Position numbers and translations under genes: made by a program. Positions 46,500 to 58,618 of a stretch of DNA of 64,000 nucleotides are shown here, piece after piece. The notes under the pieces are model-generated. The model saw only the letters and a list, made by a program, of their open reading frames with translations. It did no database searches and was not told where the DNA came from. Numbering within the stretch: the first letter of the stretch is position 1; every line of letters begins with the position of its first letter. Origin of the DNA: Vesta saturnalis (lineage: Eukaryota; Arthropoda; Insecta; Coleoptera; Lampyridae); the NCBI GenBank assembly GCA_036346205.1, contig JARFJB010000902.1, positions 1,125,001 through 1,189,000 on the forward strand. Direction: 5' to 3'.

Positions 46500-47940
46500 A
46501 TGGAAACCGAATAATGTGAAAATGACATAATAGTAGACAGTACAAAAACAAACATAGCACTAGAAGAAGTCATACATACCCTAAAAAAACTTAAGATCGG
46601 TAAGGCTCTGGGGAAAGACGGCATAAAGCCGGAAATACTGAAATGTATGGGAAGGGCAGGCATAAATAAACTACATACAATAATAAGTACAGCATGGGAA
46701 AAAAAGCAAATCCAGGAGGAGTGGAAACTGGCAACAATTGTACCACTACTAAAGAAGGGGGATGACAACAAATTGCAGCAATTACAGAGGAATTTCACTA
46801 CTGTCGCTGGTAGGAAAATTGTACGAAAGAATCTTAGAACAACGTCTACGACGGGATTTGGAATCGACATTACAGCAGAGTCAGACTGGTTTCAGAGCGG
46901 GAAGAAGCAGGCAGGACTGGATATTTAGCATCAGGCAGATCTCGTAAACAGTTCTTAGAGGCGATGGGAATGTGTACCTATGTGCAAATGACTTAGAAAA
47001 GGCTTTTGATACCTTACCTAGAAAGTGGGTATGGGAAGCTTTAAAAAATCGAACGGTGTCTGTGGATTTAGTGAAAGCGGTTAGGAACATATATACAAAT
47101 ACTAAAAATACAGTGCGGACCATAAAGGGAAATACAAACGAATTTACTACGCTAAAAGGAGTGAGACAAGGAGGAATATTGAGCCCACTTCTGTTTATCT
47201 TAGTAATGGATGAAATCTCCCGAAAAGTTCAAAACAAAGTTAAAGGATTCAGAGTAAGTTGTAGACAATTAAAACCTGTAATAGCCAGAGAGTTCATGAC
47301 CTGATGATAGTGACAAATAGTGTAAGAGAATTACAAGAAGCAATAAAGGTTTGGAAAACAGTGCTTGAGGAATACGGTAAGAAAATAAATAGCCTGAAAA
47401 CAGAAATGATGGTAATATCGAGAGGACATCGAGACGTGAAAATCGTTATTTATGGACAAGAGTCGCGTCTATACAATTCATTAAAATCGGTCTTCATAAA
47501 TAAGAGAGAAGTGAATATACGAACAAAAGTGAAAATTTACAGTACAGTTTTTGTACCCGTGTTAATATACGGCACTGAATCTTGGGTGTTAAACAAAAAG
47601 CTAAAGTGTAAAATAACAGCCGCTGAAAGGAAGATACTAAGAAAAGTTGGATAGACTGGGTAAACAGAGAAACAGTATCATAAGAAAAAATCTCGGAGTG
47701 AAATCGATTATTGAAAAAAAGGGAGTTGGGTTGGTTCGGCCATGTTGCCAGAATGCAAAATGACAATTTAGTGAAAGAAATATGGGAGGCAGGAACGGAT
47801 ATAAAGAACAAGAGAGGACACCCAAAAAAACTTGGAATCAAGAGATCGAATGTATATTAAGAGAAAGGAATGAAGCCAAAAGACTAGCCAAGTCGAGAAA
47901 AGAGTGGAAACAGTTTTGCTACGGCAAAACGAACACCTAA
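46500..47940 (+). pseudogene. Reverse transcriptase of the 45-kb non-LTR element
   Basis: Segments in order: LKKLKIGKALGKDGIKPEIL (46585 on); WKLATIVPLLKKGD; NYRGISLLSLVGKLYERILE (other frame, 46770); QTGFRAGRSRQDWIFSIRQI; LCANDLEKAFDTLPRKWVWE (motif A, Asp at about 47000); GVRQGGILSPLLFILVMDEI (motif B, 47160); VIVTNSVRELQEA-like text after a lost catalytic motif C at about 47300; VFVPVLIYGTESWVLNKKL; and the tail GRPKKTW-like and ERNEAKRLAKSRKEWKQF. At least five frame changes. Confidence 0.8.
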
Positions 47941-48056
47941 CGGTACATATGGGGTAACGGATAAACAAATAAACATAAAGAAAGTGTAGGTACAGAACAT
48001 AATTAAACGATATATCTAAGGTTTATATGTTGGTATTTTTATATCTTTGAAATATA

Positions 48057-50158
48057 CCGGGTGGCCAACTAAGAACGGCCGTCGGCCATATCTCAGGAAT
48101 GGATTATAGCACAGGTTTGGGAAAAATTTTTTTATAACAAAAGTGGCCTCGCGAAATGCCTGGAAATTATTTTCAGAATTGTAGGTCCACCGCTAGAGGG
48201 CGTATTTTCGTTTGTCGTTATATGTTTCTCATTTTTATCATATCGAAAATGTCATTACATCAAAGTTAACTTGTGACAATATGACTAATGTATTTGCCGC
48301 CATTTTATGTCCAGTTTCAATAAAACCAAATTATTTAATGAAATTATCTTATGCTATGTGAATAGATTTTAATTAACAACATGATAATTAAGTGAGGCAA
48401 AGTAAAGTAAAAAGGTACCAATAATAAAAAATAATGAGAGGCCGGGCGAAAAAAATTCGTAATAACATTACGAGAGTTAATGCATTTAAAGTCCTTTTTC
48501 GTTTACTAACAACGAAGGACTTCACTGTGTTTTATTGATCTGATTACTTTATAATATATACTATTTTAGATTGCACTCATATCACATGGTCCTACACCAT
48601 AGTTTGAATGCTCAAGATTTCGATACCAGGTTGGATTTTTGCAACTGGCTCTCAAATATGATACACGACGATCCTGAAATACTTTGACGAATTATGTTCA
48701 CAGATGAGGCTACTTTTCATAGTGATGGTAGTGTAAATCGACATAACATGCACTACTGGTCTGAAACGAATCCCCACTGGATGCAGGAGGTCCAACATCA
48801 GGGTCGTTGGTCTGTAAATGTGTGGTGCGGGATTCTAGGTGGACAAATAATTGGGCCTTTTTTTTAATGAGACTGTTAATGGAGAAAGATATTTAGATTC
48901 TTTAAGCAACGAATTGCCACTTCTTTTAGAAGACGTACCCTTGGCCATTCGTCGTGACATGTTCTTGCAACATGATGGGTGCCCGGCACATTATTCTAGA
49001 GATGTTCGGAATTTCTTAGATCAATCATACCCTGAAAGGTTGGATAGGACGTGGAAGTTTATTTATTTGGCCACCAAAGTCTCCAGACCTAACTTGTTTA
49101 GATTTTTATTTGTGGGGGCGAATAAAAGATCTCGTTTATGTCGATAGACCCACAACAAGAGCTGACATGATTGAAAGAACACGACAGACAATACTAAGTA
49201 CTTCAAGGGCAGAAATTGAAACTGCTGTTCTCTCTACCCGTCAGCGATTGATTTCATGCATTGAAAATGAAGGACGACATTTCGAACATCTAGGGCGACA
49301 CTAATTACGTAGTTATTTATTTATGGTTTTAATTGTTAGATTTATCACATTATTATTTTATAATTTGTTCTCATTGTTAGTAGCGACAACATTACATTTA
49401 GGTAATCTAGCGGCAACCATAACATTAGTATGATAACAGTTTAAATTACCGCAGACCAATGTAAGATCTTTTCATCCAGGCTAAATTTAATAATTTCCGT
49501 TAACGCGAACAAGCTTACTAGGCGTTGGAAAACAATTCCCGCCATTTACCAGTTTCTTACGATATCTCAGAATAGGAAAAAGATATCGACTTGCGGTTTT
49601 CACTGTTTTATTACTAATTTAGTTTACTTTTTAAAGACATATTTAAATTTTTATGCTTCCATTTAAAATTGTAAAGAGAAAACACAATATTAAAAAAATA
49701 TTAAACAGCGCCCTCTAGCATTTATGTTATTAATCAGATTGCTTCAAATTTACAAATTTTCTATTGCTTAACAAAAGCTCTTTCAAACAACATCAAGTTT
49801 ATTAAAATCGGTCAAGCAGAACCTGAATTAAAAGCGTTTTTTCGTAACAAGGTTCCCACTCTCCCCCACCCCTTATTTGAAGAGATAGACTAAAACTTGT
49901 CAAATAAAAAATATGGAGAATTTGTCGAGGAATCTGATTATAATATTTAATATGCCCCTTAATTGAGTAAATTTTGAAAAATCTTGCTTTTTAAAATTTG
50001 AACTGTCAAATACGCCCTCTAGCGGTGGACCTACAATTCTGAAAATAATTTCCAGGCGTTTCTCGAGGCCACTTTTGTTATAAAAAAAATTTTACCGAAC
50101 CTGTACTGTAATCCATTCCTGAGATATGGCCGACGGCCGTTCTTAGTTGGCCACCCGG
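48057..50158 (+). mobile_element. Mariner element K with both tips intact
   Basis: Left tip TA-CCGGGTGGCCAACTAAGA at 48055; right tip TCTTAGTTGGCCACCCGG-TA at 50160. Arms 48057-48225 and about 49990-50158 are inverted copies (GGTCCACCGCTAGAGGGCG against CGCCCTCTAGCGGTGGACC). It is flanked by TA, the mariner target, and is one of the few elements here with two complete tips and no (TA)n array. Confidence 0.88.
48580..49304 (+). pseudogene. Mariner K transposase (DD41D-like), broken
   Basis: Readable from ARLDFCNWL-type text at about 48630. IMFTDEATFHSDGSVNRHN (first Asp, about 48705); GRWSVNVWCGILGGQIIGPF; RDMFLQHDGCPAHYSRDVRN (second Asp, about 48975); then a frame change at about 49040 and PKSPDLTCLDFYLWGRIKDL (third Asp); then CIENEGRHFEHLGRH at the end (stop at 49304). 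I count 41 residues between the last two Asp residues after following the frame change. There are stops near 48685 and 48868. The N-terminal DNA-binding part is missing. Confidence 0.78.
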
Positions 50159-50160
50159 TA

Positions 50161-51740
50161 CATCCGTTTCTGAAATATTCCAAAAAAAACTAAAAATTGC
50201 TCCTAATAAACCCTTCTTTACCGCCGCTGGATTTCTTCCAAAATTTAATGAGCTCCAGGTGTAAACAACCTTTTTAAAGAAAATTAAATTTTACATAACT
50301 TTTCTTTATAAAGTTTCGTAATACAAAGTCTCTTAAGTCTAAAAATGAATTAAATAAGATTGAGAATGATTGAACTGTATTATCGTTTTTTTTATAAATT
50401 ATTGTTTTTGTCTTTACAATGTTGCCTATTTTCGTTATGAACGTGTATAATAATTATCTTAAAAAAATATTTTTTTTGTACCTTCAGTGAGGGATCTTTA
50501 GCGTGTCAAACATCGTACAGTTTTACTTCCTATCCGAGAAGAAGGAATGCTTTGGTTTTTCTTTATTTTAGAAAAACGGTTACCTCGGCCAGGTTTGAAC
50601 CCGCGCCGCTCGGGTAAAATGTAAGCAACCAAACCCTTCCACAACCAAGGCAGCTTTAAAAAATTATTATTTTTAAGATTATTTAATTTCTTTTAATTCT
50701 TTTTAGATTGGAGGGTCATGTGTTGTTCTACTCCAGATATTTTTATACCTACATTTTCTCATGTAATTCGTGAATGTTGTGAAATTAATCTTTTGTTCAA
50801 AGTTAAAATTATTAAAGTTTTTTAAATGGAATATTTACTCCCCTGGCCCTGCATTTATTTTACAACAAATAGGAACAGTTTTTTGTCTAAGTGTTTATAA
50901 TATAATATATCATTCCGATTGAATTGTTAGAGCAAATTCAGTTTGTCTGTTGTGGTGTTTATATTTCGCCCCCTTTCGGTCATAGTATAAATTAAAATTA
51001 AGTGTAAGAACTTGGTTACCTCAAGAATCAATTTTGTTTAACTTAACAAACGTTTTCTGTATTATTATTTGTGCATTACCTAATTGCGAAATCGAGTGAA
51101 GATAATAATTGAGCTTAATTAACGGCTAATTATTTTTTAAAAGAAATGCCAATTATTAAGCATTTTGTTAGCGCGTGAAATTGGCTTACGTAAAATTATT
51201 TTATTTTTTTGTACCTTCGTTCTTAATAGAGCATATGTAGACCGCAAATGCGTCCGGCCGGAAAACTAAATTGCAGTTGGTATCCGTTGTAGTGACAGAA
51301 CTGATAGAATATTCGACGTAATCGACTTTTGACGTAACACAAAACCTAATCGCGTTACCGTGTACGTTGTACGCGTCCCTTATTATGCTCGTATTAGTTC
51401 CTTATAAACTACAAATTACATCTATAAATTGTTATAAAGTCAACAAAATGATTAAAGTACCTGCAAAATTCGAGTAATGAATAACTTCGCAATTGTATAT
51501 TTTAGGTTATATTGGTTATTGTCAGTTGTCAGTATTGCCAACTTAATTTCAACAGGTAAGGAATTTTAAAAAGTACAATTTAGTTTATTGATTTTAATAA
51601 ACGTCGGCACAAAAATCGTGTGTAGCACTCATTTTCTCGCCTTGTAATACAATTAATTATTGTTATTAATGGAAAAATTCAACACTACGGGAGGGTACTA
51701 CTAATGAGCTGTTAATTCTTACACGAAAAAAATGCATATT
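50161..51740. other. Unassigned region with one tRNA-like sequence
   Basis: No protein-coding block. The tRNA-like sequence at 50583-50653 is listed separately. Confidence 0.4.
50583..50653 (-). tRNA. Degenerate tRNA-like sequence or SINE head
   Basis: The minus strand shows an acceptor-like GCCTTGG/CCGAGGT pairing (seven pairs with G-T wobbles) and a B-box-like GGTTCAAACC. The D and anticodon arms do not fold properly and the T stem has a mismatch. More likely a tRNA pseudogene or tRNA-derived SINE head than a working gene. It is not related to the CTAGCAA units. Confidence 0.35.
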
Positions 51741-51754
51741 AATAATTATTATTA

Positions 51755-51935
51755 ATTTTATTAAATACACAAATAAAAAGTTTACCTCGAGTAGGATTTG
51801 AACATACGACTTATACTTTGGGGCTTGAATCTCGATAGCGCAGTTAGTTAGCGTGGTACTCTAGCAAAGTACAGGCCGTAGGTTCAAATCCTACTCGAGG
51901 TAAACTTTTTATTTATGATTTAATAAAATTAATAT
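51755..51935 (+). mobile_element. tRNA-cored unit, fold-back form (copy D)
   Basis: A complete tRNA-like sequence on the plus strand (51829-51901) is preceded by an inverted copy of its 3' third (51785-51820) and trailer (AATAAAAAGTTTACCTCGAG). The whole is a palindrome: TTTATTAAATACACAAATAA on the left mirrors TTTATTTATGATTTAATAAA on the right. This looks like a template-switch or head-to-head recombination product of the unit. Confidence 0.7.
51829..51901 (+). tRNA. tRNA-like cloverleaf, best preserved (copy D)
   Basis: 73 nt with a complete fold: acceptor ATCTCGA/TCGAGGT (seven pairs, one T-G), D stem GCGC/GCGT, anticodon stem GTACT/AGTAC, loop CTAGCAA, variable AGGCC, T stem GTAGG/CCTAC, loop TTCAAAT. 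The formal anticodon is AGC (Ala). TAAACTTTTT follows, a pol III terminator. It could be transcribed. Lack of the G3-T70 pair that marks tRNA-Ala argues against normal alanine charging. Confidence 0.7.
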
Positions 51936-52735
51936 AATATAATTATATAATTTAAAAGGATAAATTAATACAAAGAAATAATTGTTGAATTAGTATTAAC
52001 ATTTTTAGTAAAAAGAAAGATTATTACACACTATACATACTTAACTTTTTTTTTAATGAAACAATGGTAATGATTTATCATAAATGACATGTTTTACAGG
52101 AATTTTCATATTGAATGTAATTTTTTTTTTAATTTTTAATATCATTGATGAACTGTATTTTCTGTCCAATCTTTTTGTATAGTCATGACTCCATTTGCAT
52201 AGTAGATACAAATTTACTAATTAGTGATACATATTCATTTATGTTAATTATACGTATTCCTAATTAATTTGCAGTTAATGTGATAATAAACTTTCAATTA
52301 GCTAGTTATTTGTCATTTGAATTTCTAAATTGTTGTAAATGTGTTAAAATACTGAAGAATAATCTTTTGATTCACTGTATATTTTGTGACCATTAACTCT
52401 GACTGTATTCAAGAAATTTTTGGTTTCTCTGCACACTACTATCGGTATAAAAGATTCTGACCCCTTCAAGGTTTCCATTTGCTCCTTAGCAAATTGACTT
52501 ACTTGCAGGAATATAAAAATTACATGTTTCGTGGTCGGACTTTCATTACAAAAAAATCTAATCCTATGCCTGTGCCGTTTTGGGTTAGGAAAGATTAAAA
52601 CTTATCTAAAGTTCATAGTTTCGCAGATATCACCAATAGTACTTTAACGTATGTATAAGTGACATTTAAGAGCTAAATGTTACCATAAGCAAAAAGGTAT
52701 ATAGAAAAAGTTATCTAGAACTGAATTTGCTCCAA
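51936..52735. other. Unassigned AT-rich spacer
   Basis: No gene or repeat is recognised. Confidence 0.4.
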
Positions 52736-52737
52736 GG

Positions 52738-53060
52738 TTGACAGTTTTCGATATATCCATAAAAGATACTTACAGGATGGTTTCTGTAACGGCGTTTTTA
52801 GAACTTATATGTTCAGCCCCAGGTCATGACGACCTAACTCGTAAAATCCTCCGGCACCTACCCGACCCAGCCCTCCGATTACTTTACAACAAATGCTTAA
52901 TCCAATCCCACTTCCCGACGGACTGGAAATCGGCCTCCACCGTCATGATACTCAAACCCCACTCCGAGCTAACCACACCTCTTCCTCCTATAGAAGCATC
53001 TTCTCCTGAGTTGCCTTGAAAAATCATTGGAGCAGATTCCACCCAGGAAACTCAGTAACC
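52738..53060 (+). pseudogene. jockey-like reverse transcriptase fragment
   Basis: Reads APGHDDLTRKILRHLPDPAL, RLLYNKCLIQSHFPTDWKSA and STVMILKPHSELTT, the segment just before the RT fingers of jockey-type elements (KAPGxDxLxxxxL ... YFPxxWKxAxVxxIxKP). It stops soon after. Same family as 20053-20373 and probably 55690-56310. Confidence 0.75.
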
Positions 53061-53250
53061 ACCTTGAATTCAACGAGGGGAAGAGAATGGCACGTAATAA
53101 GAAGGACTGGGTCAGGAGGATATACGATACAAAAGAAAAATAATTTCCGGATATTTTAGAAATATTTAAGTGAAAGTAACATAGCTTATAAATAAGAATT
53201 TCTTACTTTTGTAATTATACCTCAACACCGTAAGGTAAATAAGGTTTTCG

Positions 53251-53254
<4 letters not shown>

Positions 53255-53298
<44 letters not shown>
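53255..53298. repeat. (TA)n microsatellite
   Basis: About 22 TA units, about 200 bp after the jockey fragment. Confidence 0.97.
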
Positions 53299-53301
<3 letters not shown>

Positions 53302-53524
53302 TACATTCTAATTGACATACTGTTTTTAATAACCGGTTGTGACACGTCATAATTATTTAGACTATAATCAAAATTACTCTTAGATGTAAGTACATTAAGA
53401 TTTAATTAAGCCTTCATTGTAATTTAATAATTTTGTTATTCTTAGTTGTGTTCTGAAGAAGCTTGTAAACAAAAGCGAATATTTTATTAAAATCTATAGT
53501 TTTCCTAAGATTTTATAGCCGATA

Positions 53525-53535
53525 CCAATATGTCG

Positions 53536-53599
<64 letters not shown>

Positions 53600-53612
53600 C
53601 GACATATTGGGT
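53525..53612. repeat. Perfect palindrome centred on (TA)n
   Basis: CCAATATGTCGAT on the left and ATCGACATATTGG on the right enclose about 30 TA units, so the whole 88 bp is one palindrome and could extrude as a cruciform. Confidence 0.9.

Positions 53613-53617
<5 letters not shown>

Positions 53618-53691
<74 letters not shown>
53618..53691. repeat. (TA)n-(GA)n compound microsatellite
   Basis: About 22 TA units (53618-53661) then about 15 GA units (53662-53691). Confidence 0.95.
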
Positions 53692-53695
<4 letters not shown>

Positions 53696-55685
53696 TAACG
53701 TATCTTTTACGTTTGGGCTAAATTAAAAAAATATTGATAAATTTGCACTTTCTTAAATTTTATGAAAGTTATATGCGTATGTACGTCATAGTTGATCATA
53801 AAAGCTAAAACGTCCATTTTTAACAGTGAGTTAAAAAAATATAAATAATCAGTACGGAACATTTCAGGTCCAGATCACTGCGCACTAGAACGTTGTGCAG
53901 AGACAAATTCTTCATGGCCACATGCCCTTTTGTCAGGATTTCAAAGAATCCATTTTTTTATTACTGTTGTTATTTATTAATGCACTATATGTACTATTAC
54001 TAGAGTAGCTGAAACATCTCTTGTCGTTTTTCTATCCTTTGCGCATTCGGGGCAGCACCATGAATTTTAAAATAGTATTTGTAAAACTAAAGTAAAGTAA
54101 CCACCACAGTGTGTAATGATGCAGATCCTTTTCCCAAAAATCCTAATTAATTTTCCTTAATTACTTCCTCTCAGTCGATCCATTTCCTCCACCTAACGTG
54201 TCCATTTCTACAAAAACAATCCCCATCATCTTTTTCTCAGAATCAATTCCTTTTCTCGCTCCTGCCTTTAAAAACACCGCGAAGCCGTAAATATATTACG
54301 TAATCGGTACACGTTTACTGGCTTACAGGTTTCAGAGCCTTGTGCCTTTGTTTCTTTTCTGTAAGCGTTAGTAAACTAACGTAGAACAGATTATTTTTCC
54401 CAGGTGAAAACCCCCATAGCTCAAACAGTAACCATTTCCACGTTAAGCAAACAGCCTAAAGTTTGAAATATTTTCTTGTTACCAGTTAAAATACAAATGC
54501 ATTTACACAAAATATCAAAAATCACACATTTTCGACACATCCTGTACATATATAAAATCCATTTTTAGTTGCTGCTTAATGTTCTACTTGTGCAAAGTTT
54601 AATTTCCCATTTAAAATACTTACATCCCTGGTTAGTACTTGCGCGGTTCGTTGATAATAAAAATGTAAAAGAATATATAATGGACTGTGAAATTATATAT
54701 CCTTAAAATGCCACCACTCTGTAGTAACAGGATTCGTTCGTTTCCCTCATATAGGGCGACAACAGTTTCCTTGTTGTGAATCAGCGACGCTCCAATACGA
54801 AGCCCTTTTCTATTAACATTATCATTATCATCATCGCAAAGCAACTAACCAAATTTCAACTACTTCAATTCCTAAAACCATTAAATTGTCGCTGGTCCGG
54901 GGCATCTAACTGTTCGCTAGATACAAAACTTCTCATGCGTTAATGCTTCTTACAAAATATGTCTATATTTGTACGCAGGTAGGGCATCCAACAAGAGTAT
55001 CCTTCACAAATCGAACTCACTGCAACAACTGCTGTGGACCACATCCAACTTACTCTAGCGACTGATCCAAGTGTTAGGAACCTCCCGAAGTCTCCCAAAC
55101 AGCTGTTCTTAAACCCGCCCTCCGCATCTTTTCTTTCTCAGAATCCAATTCCATAACCCACTTTGCCTAGTTATTACGAAAAGATTCGTACATTCACCAT
55201 ATTTGTTATGGCCTTTTTTCAGATCGCAGAAGGGCATTATCCAAGTGAATATTAGGAGTACTTTTAATTTCTACTCAATGATGTAGACTGCACGTTTTGC
55301 ACCAAACCCTTCTTTCTTAACTTTAGTCATGAACTCCAACAAATCTTCACATAAAAAAAAAGTGTAACCCCAATTGATACGGGTTCAAAACATACATTTT
55401 CTACCACCCGCAGAACAATGCTCACTTTTACCCAAATAAATGGATAAATCCCACTGCCAATGTGGACTACTGTAGCTGTAAACACTTCTTGCAGTAGTTT
55501 GACAGTCTCAAAAGGAAATCGACTCCAATATACACCTTCAATCAAAGATACCTTACATTTACGAATCAGGGTACAGCAGACGTATTCAAAATTTTCCAAA
55601 CAATCCATACTCTGGTAACAATTTTAAACCCGAGTTAGACATCGGAATTTTAAGACTTTAAGAGCGGGTAATAACCCGAACTCCC
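53692..55685. other. Unassigned region, possibly old retroelement
   Basis: Minus-strand frames at 54632-54844 and 55327-55608 have no recognisable motif. C-rich plus-strand text such as GGHPTRVSFTNRTHCNNCCG at about 54985 has the feel of decayed jockey-family coding sequence and lies just before the RT piece at 55690, but I cannot align it. Confidence 0.35.
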
Positions 55686-55689
55686 GCGG

Positions 55690-56320
55690 CCATAAGATAA
55701 TTAAGACTAGAGTAGTAAATACATATTCCCTTTCACCAGCAGCAGGTGTTCCGCAAGGAACTGCGATGGGACCTTTTCTCTATCTACTATGCGTTTCGGT
55801 CAATATAAATCCTTCCAGAAAAAAAAACATATGCTTTCGGACACCCAAACTATCACCTCAAGGGAATTTTGGTTCAACCACCCTAAAATAGCTTCGCGAT
55901 TTGACGCTTCACCGGGGTATAATCGGATTCACGTGCTCGGCGTCTCACAAAATAAACGCTAGACCCATAATTGACTACCGAGCTCAATTGAACACATACA
56001 TATATTCAAATACAAACGATGCACCAATATGCCTCACCGACCGACTCCAATCGGTCCAAATCAATTTTGCAAACGCATGATCATTGACTATACTACTCCA
56101 ACCAAACAAATCCTAACGAGTCCTTATAATGCTAATCCACGAACAAATTCCAAGAAGTACTGTAAAAATTTAATTCCTGAACCCTTCCCTCAGAGAATAA
56201 CTCGCTAGAATACGGCAATTTCTAAATCCAAAATTCACTACATCACCCACACTAGACAATGACATATACGATGCCTTATTTTTAGATCATACCAATAAAA
56301 AAAGTTAGCATATATCAATT
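55690..56320 (+). pseudogene. jockey-like reverse transcriptase C-terminal fragment
   Basis: Reads SPAAGVPQGTAMGPFLYLLC (RT motif B, usually AGVPQGSVLGPLLY). After several frame changes come ARPIIDYRAQLNTYI (the RPxxxYxxxxW region), RLQSVQINFANA and the tail LNPKFTTSPTLDNDIYDALF, close to the usual jockey C-terminus. The catalytic two-Asp motif is lost. It may be the continuation of the piece at 52738, separated by 2.6 kb of other sequence. Confidence 0.7.
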
Positions 56321-56329
56321 CAACATTCT

Positions 56330-58615
56330 AAGCAAAAGTCAATTTGAGCTAATTTGGTACACCTTGTTCTCAGACTAGGCGCTCTAAATTCGTATACTTG
56401 ACAGTCATATTCAGAAAACTAATCAGGTAGTACGTTGTAAATACTATCAATATGTCGGTTTTTACCCTATAAACCACACACCCATTTCTAGGACCGTGCC
56501 TCCACGAATATAGGTGAAAGCGGAGCAATCGCTCACCCTCTAAATACGTAAGCTGAATTACAGCTGTATACTGCGTTTACAGATAAATAATAGAGCTCCG
56601 AGCGACCTAGCATTCTCAGTGATAGATCGACCTCCGCTGTCGTTGCTCACCAGTAACGAACTAGTCCCGCACGGGATTCCATTGCTATTGGATCTGCGAT
56701 GAAACCTCGCCGGTAGCCAGGTGGCCAACTTGAAATAAAGGAAACGCAGAACAAAAATGGCCCAAGGAGAAGAGACTCTCTATTGTACACGCTCCAGGAA
56801 TAGAAACCATCAATGGACCACGCTAATCCCGACAATCAACGCTTTCGAGCGTCTGATGGAAGTGATTGCGATGCCAGGCAGGTGGTGCCTGCCCTTTTTC
56901 TGGATGTATTCTCAGGATCGGCAACAAGACAGTTCCTACCCTAAACCTATTTCCTACATACTTCGCATCTCCTCCAGATAAAATAATCTTATTCTTCAAC
57001 TGCACAATGGTAGCAACATTAATGTTATACATACAGTGTTATAACTAAACTAACACATTTTTCTTTTTATTTCAGATTTTGGAGGACACTTAAACAACTA
57101 CACCAGCTAACCGACCTCAGAGCAGATCCACTTAACTTTTATTTGGACACCCAACATCACAACACGTTATCAACAGGCTTATCACCAACCAAACCACATA
57201 TCAACAGGAACTCCATGTGTTGAATAGGAAGAAGATTTCTGACCAAGACATTATATTATATTATCTATACATATATTGCAAAACATTGGTACATTACTAG
57301 AATTCTAATAAACGTGTTATCTGTCTCTGCGTCTACCAGTAGAGAAATCTAACTAAATTTCATAAAATAAATCATTTTTAGTGTCTAACTAACTCGTATA
57401 ATTACATTGTTCATCAGACTGTAGTATATCCTTCTTATTCTAACATATATCGTTTGAGGTAGAACACAGTGGTTATCCACCTTACGCTGCCGCAGTTCTT
57501 CAATGCTCCTACGTCAAGTGACATGTGTTAGGAGCAGCGTAAATCTGAGTGCTAATGCGAAAACGGAAGTTATCCATTTTACGAACTACAGGCAACATCG
57601 CAGAAGTAATCGGATATTTCGAATACACTCCTTTAGGCCTTTGAAGTAGGCCTTTGAAGTATGTTCCTGGTGGCTGGAAATTTTGGCATCTTCAGCGAAA
57701 TATTAACCTTTACATACAAACATTAACGTAACCAAGTGAACGACAGTCAAACGACAATTATTTATCCGATTACGTTTAAACACCATAGATGTGATTAAGC
57801 TTTGAGTTGAAGGCCCTGCATATTTTTAGACCTACCTTTATTACAAAAAGTTATCTCAAAATGTTTACCTATTCATGGTGGTATTCATTCGTGTACTTTT
57901 TATTTATCTCCTATATAAATTTAGTCGTTTCGATAACAATTACAGTTGTGCTCAGTAAATGGTAGTAGCTTGAAGAATTAATTGAAATGTCAAAATAAAT
58001 TTATAAATATGAAAACACAAATATAACCCTACCATTAATATAACAGTTTGATAAGCGTCTAAAGCGAACTATGGAATCTAATTTTATTTTAGTAAAGGAT
58101 GTTAGATCTTCAATAAATTAAATTTAATTAAACTTCCTTAAAGATGACACAACATCCTCTAACGGATGAATATTAATTATGAAAAACGGCATGATGTTAG
58201 TGAAAATACATGTTATTAAGATACTTATGTTTTGGGTATGAAATGCGTAATTTTGACAGGCAAGGAGGTTAGCTTATGATAAGTTTTGACGGTGTATGAC
58301 TAACACTTGGTTTTAAGTCTTAAATGTCATCGTACACATCTTTGAATCTGTTTCCAATTTTCAGTATATTCGTTTCACTATCTCAAATTACTTTTTATTT
58401 TTTTAATGTTTTTAATAGTGGGAAGTTATTTCTCTAATGGGATTTCTGAAATTTGATTTGATTTGACAAGGCGCCTTTCACACTGTCAAAATATAATTTG
58501 ATTTCCTAATTCGTTTGAGATTAGAAGTTCTCGTAGATGCAAGAAAAATTCTGAATTTTCCTAATTTTATAAACTGCATCACTCTAAGATTTCTCAAAGC
58601 TTAATTTATTGATGG
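56330..58615. other. Unassigned region with small inverted repeats
   Basis: The plus-strand frame at 56757-56981 (74 residues) has no motif I know. A short inverted repeat TTACGCTG...GTTAGGAGCAGCGTAA lies at about 57482-57542. GCAGGTGGTGCCTGC at 56879 is a small hairpin. No gene is supported. Confidence 0.4.
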
Positions 58616-58618
58616 ACG

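Larger units (their letters stand above)
45470..47960 (+). mobile_element. Non-LTR retrotransposon, RTE/CR1-like, 5'-truncated and decayed
   Basis: Endonuclease then reverse transcriptase on the plus strand with many small lesions. The order matches a single ORF2. Its 5' start is missing, and 3' homology ends at about 47940 with RKEWKQFCYGK. No tail or target-site duplication was recognised. The minus-strand frames over this stretch are shadows. Confidence 0.8.

Noticed and set aside
45455..47968. Minus-strand open frames rich in Phe, Ser and Leu
   Set aside because: Shadows of the plus-strand non-LTR element; composition matches reversed Lys/Glu codons.
56757..56981. 74-residue plus-strand frame as a retroelement RNase H
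   Set aside because: It follows jockey debris but lacks the acidic residues of RNase H; left unassigned.
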